A program made the position numbers and the translations under genes. Under the pieces are notes generated by a model, which was not told the DNA's origin, ran no database searches, and saw only the letters and a list, made by a program, of their open reading frames with translations. A DNA stretch of 19,931 nucleotides from Smittium culicis (Eukaryota > Kickxellomycota > Harpellomycetes > Harpellales > Legeriomycetaceae): positions 1 to 19,931 of the forward strand of contig LSSN01004668.1 in NCBI GenBank assembly GCA_001970855.1. Direction: 5' to 3'. This document shows positions 1-9,629 of the stretch, in pieces. Position 1 is the first letter of the stretch; every line of letters begins with the position of its first letter.

Positions 1-1025
1 GTATACCTAATTTTTATTTTTTAACCTTATCTTTCTTTTTATTATTAGTATTGTGATCGGATTTATATAAATTTTGTGCCAAAGAGATTATAAACATAGT
101 TTATAGTATGTAAGATTAAAATAAAAAGTGGTTTTAACAGCTAAAAAACAATATATAATATATTTTTTTTAAACGGATTTTATTATTGCTAAAAAACAAT
201 AGAAAAGATTTTTTTGACACAAAACACTCTGAAAATATTTCCGTTTGATAACCACTGGCCATTGGGCCAAAATTTCCTTACTCAGTAGGTATATTTTTAC
301 TTATATAAACTATTACAATTTCTATTCAATTGATTGATCAGTCAACCTGTGTTTTTGTATTAATATGGATTATAAAATATTTAATAAAAAAATCAAACTT
401 TAAAGAATCCCCAATATCAAAAAAGATATTGAATATATTCTAAATCTAGTATAAGTTAACGATTTATTTTAAACAAAACTTAATTTTACGTCCAAACAGT
501 CGATATATTTCTGAATTTAATGATTGCTTACCTATAAATCATTATTATTATCTAATATTTTTTAATTCATTGGTTAAAGTTAATTGTGTCTTTTCAACTA
601 TTATCAGTTATTAAAGGTTAAATTAAGTTATACCATCCTTCACTTTCGGTAATGTAAAATGATTATATTTGATATTAATTTCAATCTCTGACATAATTTA
701 AATTTAGTATTAAATAATTAACTGACATGCGCTCCTTATGGAATCGTTTTGCAATTGATAAGGCTATTTTATTTATTGCTGGCAAGTGCAAACTAACGCT
801 AATAGATTGTACTAATGATTAATGTGCCTATATTATTAGCTATTACTCAGACGGAGCATATCCAATCAGTATTAAAAGCATATATTATTGGAGGGGAATC
901 GACATAATCAGTTGAAGCCATTTTTTTACTTGTGTACAAAGAACTCGCTGCAATAAATTAATACAATTTGAGTTTATTTGCAATTCTGGTTGATGCTAAC
1001 AGCAGCAGCTTTTTTAAAAATTATA
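1..1025. other. Gene-free left flank and putative promoter region
   Basis: I see no supported gene here. All frames are broken by frequent stops and no tRNA, rRNA or known RNA gene could be recognised by eye. The stretch lies upstream of the WDR24-like gene, so its right end should contain that gene's promoter and leader, but I cannot identify a convincing core promoter. A TATATAA string at 302-308 is more than 700 bases from the start codon and is unremarkable at this base composition. A 14-base direct repeat occurs at 140-153 and 188-201. Confidence 0.6.
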
Positions 1026-4000
1026 ATGGATGCGCCCGAATTTAAATATCAAGAAAGGTCGAACCTTCGCAAGAAAAAAGAAAGTAATTACATATTCAAA
1101 AGAACTAACTCTAAAACTTCAAACATAAGCCCGCTTTTCCTTCAAAATAAATCGATCGATGTAGATGACAATGTCGATGATAACTTAAGTAAGAAATCTA
1201 TTACTCCAAGATTAAATAATGGAAATGAAAATATGGATCAAACATATGAAGACCAAGTTACAAATTACCCCATCGATTTAAAGTCCGAAATTTCAGAGAC
1301 ATCCCAAGCAGAATTTAAAAGGGATAACGAACCCCATTTACCGAATAATAATAATTTATTTTCAAATTTAACTGTATTTATAGAAAAGGGTAAAGATAAC
1401 AATATGGGAAATCAAAGTAATTTAAGACACAATCATGGAGTCACTTTATTCAATAAAAAAATAAAAAATCACTCTAAAGTCCCATCAAGAAATCAATCTG
1501 ATCTATCTGGAATTATTAATTATGGCTTAGATAATGATTTTGATAATAATGCAACAAATAGTGAAAATTTAAATTTAGATAAAAACTTGTTGAAGTATAA
1601 TTCCTTTAAAAATTATCCTGTTCATTTGTCTATGATGGAATCCAAAAAGGACAATATTGAAAGTCAAGAGTTATTAAAAAATGATACCTTCTCTAATCAA
1701 AAAGCGAGCATCTTTATACCTAATAAAGATGAAAATCAACCCATTTACAATCTCTATAACATTGGAGCTGAAAATAAAAAAAACAGTAGCGATATATTAC
1801 TAAACTCTAGAGCGTATAGCTCTTTTGAAAAGGCTGAACATAAAAATTACAAGACAGATACAAAAGAATCGCCTGATAACTCGAATGATTTAAATAAAGC
1901 AGATAATTCCCGCCTTTTTTCGACAAACTCTTACAGCGATAGATCAAATTTTGGGATTTTATATTCAAACTTAAATAATTCCCAGAATATCAGATCTACT
2001 ATGCAAAGGAATGTATCAAATATAAATATTAATCAAAAAAATAATGCAGATAGTTTTAGTGCCTACAACAATGATAGCGATCTAAGTCATTCTAACAAAA
2101 CAAATAAGGGCTCCAGAGAAATAGTTAGAAAGAAAATTAGTTTTGTTTCGAACGAAATATCTGATACTAAATTAACAGGTTCAAATCTTTTTGAAAGAGC
2201 TTCAGTTTTAAGGAAATCAGCCGAGATTCCAAATACTAACAAGTTAAACGAGCTTTCTGAATTAGTTCGATTTAAAAAAAATTCTTTTGAAGAGAAAAGT
2301 GACACTAGTAAAGCTGTTAAAAAATTTTCTAATGGCGATAATTCTTCGAGTCATTGGTTTAACCTTTCTAAAAACGTTAACCCAGAATCGGATAAATATG
2401 AAAAACAGAAAAAACAAAACGAAAACTTATACTTAGACAACTATGACATTTCTTCTAACCAGAGTGAAATGCGTGGAAAGGAAGGCTCGTTTCATTCTTC
2501 AGATAATTTTAATAAATATCTCAAGTACCAAAATACAACTCCTGTTTTAAAAAATGATAAACTCTTGGTCTCAGCTGGAAAAGATACGAGCTTAAATCGA
2601 GTACTGTCTTGGAGGGGGTTAAAGGTACCTTATGATGACGATAACGCAATAAAAAGCACTAACTATATTCAGAATCAAACTAAAAAAACTGTGCAAAATA
2701 AGAATAGTAATATACCTCATACAAACATGATTTTTGATGGATCATATTCTTTTTATGGAGATAATGCCTTATCTGATTTTAATGGCCAAATTGATTCTAG
2801 TTATAAGCTAAGGTCGTTTTTTGCTGACAAGTCCTCGGAGCAACATAAATCTATAGAAGCAAGTCCCTTAATTGGGTCTGCTGGAAGAATTCAACAATTT
2901 AGTAATACTGAAAATTCAAATTCCTTAGATTACCCCAGCTCATTCTCAAAAATTAACAAATCTCCTATAATTCTACAATCCAATAGTAGGTGGACCAGTT
3001 TAGCTAAATCGCCAAATAATGAAAGGGTTGGAGTTTTGGCTGGGCAACAAGGTACGCTTGAGTATTTTAAATTAGATATCTATTTAATTAATTTACCCAG
3101 TATCACAACTTATCTTGATACTTAAAGCAATTTAAAGCTTGAGGTTTTAATAACCATCTTATTTTCTATTGTCTTTTTTTAAAAAATAGGCTTGGTTTTA
3201 TTTGATATAAAAAACGATTCGATTTTTTCTGGTTTCAATTTTATCGAAGACTACAAGAGAACTTTAAGCGTAGATTTCCGTGATGTATTGTGGCCTTCAA
3301 ATAATACAATTATCACAGGAGCTAATGACGGGACAATTTTACTATGGGACCCTAGCACACTGTCATCAACCCCAAAAAACACTATCAAGATCAGCAATAG
3401 AGCCGTAAATAGAATCGTATATCATTACAACAGTCCTTCTGTATTTTTTAGCGCATTTCATGATGGTAATGTTGCAGTTTTAGACGAAAGAATTAGCAAT
3501 AAATTAGTTGGAAAAGGTTCAGGGCTAATACTCAAAACAGGCCAATCGGTAGCAAATGACATATCATGTAACCCTGCAGACATGAACAAAATAGCTGTTG
3601 CTTATGGAAATGGTCGCATCGGTTTATGGGATATTAGACAAAGTAAAAGCCCTTACTACTCTATATTTGCACATATAGCTGGAAGAGCACAATGTGTATC
3701 TTGGCATGAAAATGGAAAATTTGTAGCATCTGGTGGTAGCGATGGTCTAGTCAGGATTTGGAACATTAGCAATTATGATGATTACAAGTTAATAAATAGT
3801 ATCAACTCTAACACTGAAAACATTAACAATAACAAATCTGAAGCACAAAGGAATTTCGTCAACTTTAATTCGCCATCTCATGTCCGTAGAATAGCCTGGA
3901 GACCTGGTCATCCATCCCAAATAGCTAGCTGCTCTTTGAATTCGGACTATAAAGTTTGTATTTGGGATATGAATAAACCTTCGAGGAGCTCATACTTCCA

Positions 4001-6740
4001 AGATAAACATACTGACGTTGTCACATCCTTTTTATGGCAAGGGGAGGACAAGGTCTGGTCCTGTGGAAATGATGGAAAACTCGTCATATCTGACACAAAT
4101 CTTGACTTTTATGATGTTGGGAATAGTTTAAGTTCTTACTCAGCTGATATAAGCTTGTATCAGGAAGCTGCATTTGCTTTTAAAACTTCTTCATATAATC
4201 AATCTTATATTAACGGCGATTCTGGTGATCAAATATCTGGACTAGAATTGCTCAGTATAAAAGATCTCGATATTGAAAAATTAAAAGATTACTATAGCAG
4301 TAGTATACTTGGTAATAGATTGGATAAAAGTATATATTACCCGCAAATGTCGCCTTCCCATGCTAAAGAAATTAAAATTATGAATAGAGTTGGTAACCAG
4401 TTTAATGAGATATCTTATTACGCCTCATCTTACTCGTTGGATTCACATAATATGGTTGAATCCTTTAGAATTAACTCCATTGCAGCAAAAAACTTTGGGA
4501 GACCTGACCTTGCTAAGGACTGGAACTTTCTAGCTTTTGTTTTTCATGATACTTCGGTTTACAATAATGACTTAAACTTACACTTGGAAAACGTAGAACA
4601 TAATAAGATCGAGAAGGAAAGCTATGAATCTCATTCAAGTCCAATAATCGAAACACATCTGAGTTTTTCAAGTGACCCTGATATTGAACCTGATTTTTAT
4701 GGGTATGGAAACAGCCCTAACAATACTAGGGAGATTAACACCCCAAAAACACCACTACATAACTCTGCTCCCATCGTCAATAGCCTTGAACTTTACCAGT
4801 CATTTCTTATAAATACTAACTATAAAAAGCTAAAAGCTAGCCTTTTTTTAAAGAAGTGTAAGAAAAGTAGTAGTAGACCTAAAAATTCTGGAGCCAAAAG
4901 TACTAAATTGGAGAAAAATAAGCGTATATATTGCAACTATAAAAAAAAAAGTAACCAGTGTTACTCTTTAGCTAGAAAAAATAACAAAAAGTTCATGTAT
5001 TCAAAAAACAATTCTCCATCTTTAAGCGAAAATAAAGTTCTCATAGATATAGGTTCTAATATCGATGGTAGAAAATCTCTAGTTAACTACTTTTCTGATT
5101 CGACAAAATCGCACAACGAATCAAGTCATATTAAAACTGTTAAAAAAGGCCTTAATTTGGGTCATGTGCCAATGTCCCGCGAGGTTAAATACTCCAGCGC
5201 ACCTATTTCAAATACTACAGACTGTGAAATAATTCATAAAAAAAAATATCATAAAGGATATAATAAAAATTCGGCTTCAGATATCAGCCTAAGAAGATTT
5301 GTTTTTGCAAAAAATCAGCCTTTATTTGATAAAAGCTTATATAATCTTGTAAAAAATAGTAAGCGTGAGCATTCGCCTTTAGAGCTTGTTCTCTATAGTG
5401 CTTTAAACAAAATAAGCCATACAAACTATTTAAATTCGAGAGAAAAAAGGTTTGGAATGTTGAGCAAGCCATTATTTCTTAAACCAAAGTTTGATAAAAG
5501 CTTCAAATATATTAAATCTCTTCGTTCGCCAGTAGTGTTTGACTCTTATGATTTAAATAGTAGATCTCGATCTGAAAACTCCATCAAATCACCCTTAAAT
5601 AGCAATATCAAAAAAGAAACAGATTTTTCAGAGCTTTCAGATTTTTCAAACACATCTTATACTCAAAAATCTCTACTGCAAGACTCTAGATATGATTTTT
5701 CTGCGTACAATAGCCTTGAAGTCGCTGTAAAGAAGAAATTCAAAAAGCTGAGAAAAAAAAATAATGCTCTAAACATAACGTCAAAGAATAGGCTAAAACA
5801 AAAAAAATCTATAGAATCAAATGACGAGTGGAGGGATGATAGCCCAATAATTGAAAGCGAAAATAAAAATAGCATTAGTAGCAATTTCCTAAATAATATA
5901 GATCATAACATATCACCAGATATACTATTAAACAATGATATTAGCTTCGAAGGTTCCCATTTTTTCGATAACCAAATCGTTTCTAAACAAAGATATAAAA
6001 TTAACTTGGCAATTAAACTGTGCGAATATCATGCCGATATGGTAAATATTATAAATACTATTATTTTATATAGATGGCTCATTCTACTAATTTAATCTAA
6101 ATTTTCCTATTTGATAATATCATTGATTTAGGGAAATTTGCAGACTGCGATAACGATCGCTTTATTGCTTGAAAACCATGTAGATTTGTCAAAATGGAAT
6201 TGGTTTCAAGAGATGCTTGTGTCATATTTTAGAATACTTGATAAGCTTCAGCTCTATTGGGTTACTATCATGCTTTTGAAAAAATGCAAAGATTTTAAAA
6301 TATCCAAAGCTATATCAACCCATAATTTCCTGTCATGGGATTGCAGCAATTGTCATAAAATATGCGAAAAATATGATCAGGAAAGCTCTATAATGTGTGT
6401 CGATTGTGAACACCCAGTTAATTTATGCTCTGTTTGGTATGCGATGTTTTTATTATTCCTCTCTAGTATAAATCTTTTTTTTATTCATTTATGCTACTTG
6501 AGAAAAATATTTTTTCTTAAATACCTTTAGTTTTTGCTACTCAGTTGTATATTTTAACTTCATTTCATTAACACTAATCAACTTTTGTTAAAATATTATA
6601 GTCACGAACCGATATTTGGAATTTATTTGTGGTGCCAAGGGTGTGGACATGGTGGGCATATAAGACACATTAACAATTGGTTTGAAGTTCTTGAAAATAA
6701 ATATTGCCCCACTGGATGCGGGCATTCGTGCTTATACTAG
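1026..6740 (+). CDS. RTC1: WDR24/Rtc1 (Sea2)-type GATOR2/SEACAT subunit, four exons
   Basis: The spliced CDS is 1026-3051, 3190-6041, 6132-6436 and 6602-6740, giving 1773 residues. WDR24/Rtc1 belongs to the GATOR2 (yeast SEACAT) complex at the lysosome/vacuole, which relays amino-acid sufficiency to TORC1 by opposing GATOR1. Residues 1-650 are Asn/Ser/Lys-rich and look disordered. A WD40 propeller spans about 654-985; strand ends include LWD at 727-729, LWDIR at 821-825 and CIWDM at 932-936, and RTLSVDFRDVLW fits the family's first-to-second blade junction. A conserved helical segment (about 1075-1125) is followed by a Ser/Lys-rich linker to about 1600 and another helical part. The C-terminal zinc domain has Cys 1697, 1700, 1715, 1718, 1725 and 1728, then CQGCGHGGH with H1750, and CPTGCGHSC near the end, as in WDR24. 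The total is longer than yeast Rtc1 (about 1340) and human WDR24 (about 790). I chose ATG 1026 because it has A at -3 and G at +4; the in-frame ATG at 993 has a poorer context. Codon use is AT-rich like the whole window. Identification is firm; the exact start is not. Confidence 0.93.
3052..3189 (+). other. Intron 1 of the WDR24-like gene (138 nt)
   Basis: The donor is AAG|GTACGC and the acceptor AAATAG|GC. Splicing joins the exons inside a Gly codon to read AGQQGLVLFDI, which restores the first WD40 strand; unspliced, the frame stops at 3123-3125. A likely branch site TAATAAC lies at 3148-3154. The placement rests on the match to the family propeller. Confidence 0.88.
6042..6131 (+). other. 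Intron 2 of the WDR24-like gene (90 nt)
   Basis: The donor is ATG|GTAAAT and the acceptor GATTTAG|GG. Splicing at a codon boundary gives YHADMGNLQTAITIA, matching the helical region ahead of the WDR24 zinc domain. A near-consensus branch site TACTAAT lies at 6085-6091. Without splicing, exon 2 runs into a stop at 6093-6095. Confidence 0.88.
6437..6601 (+). other. Intron 3 of the WDR24-like gene (165 nt)
   Basis: The donor is TTG|GTATGC and the acceptor TTATAG|TC. The split codon TG|T recreates the zinc-binding Cys of LCSVCHEP, so a key ligand is assembled only by correct splicing. A branch-like CACTAAT lies at 6572-6578, about 24 bases from the acceptor. It is the longest intron in the window. 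Confidence 0.9.
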
Positions 6741-8674
6741 CCTTTGGTGCATTTAGGAACCTCGTTGATAAAAGGCTGGTTGCTATATTGTTAAAAAATA
6801 CCGCACTGTGAGCCTAGAAATAATTTTGAATTTGCTTCTTTTTCTAAAAAAAATAAGATATGCAATATTTTTAGGACTTAAGTATGCACCTTTATATATA
6901 GCTTGAATATCTGTATATGTTTTAGCTAAATATTCATCAATATATTTCAAATTTTGAACATGTGTCAAGATGATGCGATTATATTTAGCTTGATTTAAGT
7001 GAACATTTATCTATTGTATATTAGTGTAATGTAGATTGTTTCTCAATATTCATACTCTGGAATCTTTGGCGTGATTTAGAATAATTTTTCAACAGTTATT
7101 TATAAACTTTTTTATTACATTTAATCTTTAATTATAATCATCATGAATTTTTCATGATATCTAATTAGTTTATGATCTGAGATTTATTGATTAACATTTA
7201 TTATTATTAAAAACCAAATGATAATAGTTCAAAATCTTACACCCTTTCATAGATAACTTTGTCTAGAAAAATATTAAAGTTTGAATATATAGTACTTTTT
7301 ATCCAATATTTATTCCTTTAAGCAATTTCTATTAAATATTCCATATCTGAATTTAACAGTTTAATTGGCTTTTTGTATTTTATTGATTTTAGTAGTCCTT
7401 AGTTGACATACTGTACATTGAAATGATAATCTGACAAATACCACCTGTTGAGCTTTAAAAAATAATATATAAAAACGTATAATTACAGTTAGTTCTATTT
7501 AACCATAAATAAAGTAAATATAAAATAAGCTTCCTAATACGATATCTCTAATTATACAACATACAGTATGTACTTTAGATAAATATAGCTTTTTCGCTTA
7601 TTATTTATATGCAGATGATGGTTTAATTTAGTTTAGTTTAATGTAGTATAGCGACTATTTCAGCTATTATATAAAACCAACGATATAATTTTATGTTAAT
7701 TTACTAGTTGATGGACAATATAAACTATTACTGCCCAATAAACGGGTGTATTAGCTGTTGATTTTAGCCTCAAAACTTTTGTCTCAATCACATGTAAATA
7801 TTTTATAAAGTCATAGATATTTAATCTAATTATATTGGATTAATAAAAATGATAAGAGTCTTGCCAATACTAAGAATCAGTCAAAAAATTATTCATCGGC
7901 GGAAAACTAGTCTGATATATTCCAAACTAGTAATCCCAAGTCGTGATTGTCGTTTAGACGTTATTAATCTGATTAGAGAAAAGCTTATATCCTTCACACA
8001 TTTAGAACTACAGTTCTAAATTATGGTTAGAGCGAGTATATTATTTAAGCGTTAACACACAAAATTGATATTGATATTGACCAAAATCCAATAATAATCT
8101 TAATATTATTGATGTAAATTTTCTGGCAATAAGTACTATTTGATGATACTACTAATTAAAATCTAGATTAGTTATATATAGTTATTCAGTGTAAAATTCT
8201 ATTACAAGAAATATAAAATTTGAAAATAAAGATTCGCTCTGAAAAAATCATAAATGTGAAAAATTTAGAAAGCAGATCACAGTTAAGAATTTTAAAGCGA
8301 GAAGTAAAAGTATTTATATTTATTTAGAATATAAAATCTAAAAAAAATATACTATGTGGTGGAAATGTTGAGTTAATTAAAATATTTCTTTGTAAATGGT
8401 ACAGGAGCTTTGTAAAAACAAAACGGCGAAAATTAAAAAATTTAGCAATTAATAGCTAAATAAAAAATGTCATGAAGGTTTAATGGTTCGAGAATTTTAT
8501 TACTGATCTAAAAAAGAAAAAAGAAAATAAGAGTTAGTATAAGTTAGAAGATACAAAAATTGGAAAATAGAAAAAAAGGAAAGAAAAAAAGGAGGGGATA
8601 ACAGTGAAATGCTTACATATTAAAAGAGAAAATTAGGCATTACTGGGTAGCTAATAGGAATAATAAATAATAAA
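6741..8674. other. Convergent intergenic region, 1.9 kb, no gene seen
   Basis: This AT-rich spacer lies between the stop codons of two convergent genes and should contain both 3' untranslated regions. The only ORFs are about 60-80 codons, low in complexity and without recognisable motifs; that length is expected by chance here. No RNA gene or mobile element was recognised. No clear AATAAA follows the WDR24-like gene closely. Confidence 0.6.
8496..8501 (-). promoter_or_regulatory. Candidate polyadenylation signal of the Yra1-like gene
   Basis: TTTATT on the plus strand reads AATAAA on the minus strand, 174 bases after the Yra1-like stop codon. It is the first such hexamer I noticed downstream. 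In sequence this AT-rich the match could be chance, and there is no transcript evidence. Confidence 0.3.
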
Positions 8675-9629
8675 TTAGCTGGTTGAGTTGGCTGCAGGAG
8701 CAGGTGCAGTTTCTTCAACCTGCATATAGCTATCCATTTGAGCATCCAAATCATCCTTTGAAGCTGGGGCGCGTTTTTCTGAGGTGCCACGCTTTCCTCC
8801 TCTAGTATTGCGTCTGTTACCACCACGATTTCCACGAGAGTTGTTTTGGTTTGATCTTCCACTATAAGTAAGCAATCAAAAGCAAACAGCGTAAGAAAAA
8901 TAGAAATAAGTAAAAACGAAATAAAAAGCGTGCATACCGGTTATACATGTTAGGCATCATCATTGGGACAGGAACTGGAATTGGCATTTGCATTTGAAGT
9001 GGGTTTACACTAGGAACAACGACCTCAATTTTCATTGGGCGGCCTATTATTGAAAATCACATAAGAAAATATAGTATCAGCAAGAAAAATAGTATATAAA
9101 AAAAGCTACCATCTAATGTAACGCCGTTATATTTCTCGACAGCTCTATAAGAATCGCTGACTTTTGAAAACCAAACTTCGCCATTTCCTTTTGATTTACC
9201 GCGAGAGTCAAAGTTCAGTGTGGCCTTGCGAACGCTACCAACTTGTTGGAATAGCTCCTAAAATAAAATTTGAGATAGTTAAGGCATGGGACAGAAGTTA
9301 AGTAGAATAAGGATAGGTTCTGGTACTCTTAAATCGGCTTCAGTGACTTTAAAGTCAAGATTGCTAATGAGGACTTTTCCTTTTTGGTCAGGGGTACCCA
9401 TTGCAGGAGCCATGGGTTGCATCATCATTTGCTGATTAGGCATCATCATACCAGGGTAAACGAAGTTGTTTGAAGTTGGTCCATTTCTTGAGCGACCGCG
9501 AGAGTATGGGCTATTTCCGTTGTTTGAGCTTCTGCCATCATTTCTTCTTCTGCTTGGGCCGCCTGTGCGTCTTTTTCTGGATTCATCCTTGATGATTTCA
9601 TCCAAAGATTTATTGATTTCGGCGGACAT
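8675..9629 (-). CDS. YRA1: Yra1/ALYREF mRNA-export adaptor, four exons
   Basis: In transcript order the CDS is 9629-9327, 9257-9110, 9043-8938 and 8861-8675, giving 247 residues, the usual Aly/REF size. The nuclear protein is recruited to spliced mRNA with TREX by the helicase Sub2/UAP56 and hands the RNA to the Mex67-Mtr2 export receptor. Residues 6-15 (NKSLDEIIKD) are the N-terminal UAP56-binding motif and 220-232 (SKDDLDAQMDSYM) the C-terminal one. A basic Arg/Gly/Asn stretch follows the first motif (about 18-50). The RRM spans about 84-160, with RNP2 VLISNL at 86-91 and RNP1 KGNGEVWF at 124-131. A second RGG-like stretch covers about 187-217. Oddly, Met/Pro-rich tracts flank the RRM (61-80 and 168-185). 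The start ATG has a good context (AACAAAATGTC). The gene is clearly less AT-rich than its surroundings. Only its paralog class, Yra1 or Yra2-like, is open. Confidence 0.95.
8862..8937 (-). other. Intron 3 of the Yra1-like gene (76 nt)
   Basis: On the minus strand the donor is CG|GTATGC and the acceptor CTTATAG|TG. Splicing rebuilds an Arg codon and joins MYNR to GRSNQNN, carrying the frame into the RGG-like region and the C-terminal UAP56-binding motif. Confidence 0.88.
9044..9109 (-). other. Intron 2 of the Yra1-like gene (66 nt)
   Basis: On the minus strand the donor is ATG|GTAGCT and the acceptor AATAATAG|GC. A Gly codon is rebuilt to give VTLDGRPMKIEVVVPS, the conserved end of the RRM, which fixes both splice sites. 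Confidence 0.92.
9258..9326 (-). other. Intron 1 of the Yra1-like gene (69 nt)
   Basis: On the minus strand the donor is AGA|GTACCA and the acceptor TATTTTAG|GA. Joining gives TEADLRELFQQVGSV, the typical helix 1 of an Aly RRM. The donor departs from GTATGN, but the protein match leaves little doubt. A TTAAC branch-like string precedes the acceptor. Confidence 0.9.

Noticed and set aside
256..269. Small hairpin TGGCC-ATTG-GGCCA
   Set aside because: A 5-bp stem with no following T-run or conserved context is expected by chance and has no evident role.
2087..2305. 72-codon minus-strand open frame inside exon 1 of the WDR24-like gene
   Set aside because: It lies opposite a long coding frame, has no motif, and is rich in Phe/Leu/Ser as expected from the complement of Lys/Ser-rich codons.
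8620..8862. 80-codon minus-strand frame overlapping the last Yra1-like exon
   Set aside because: It is an alternative frame of exon 4. The frame giving the RGG-like region and the C-terminal UAP56-binding motif is clearly the real one.
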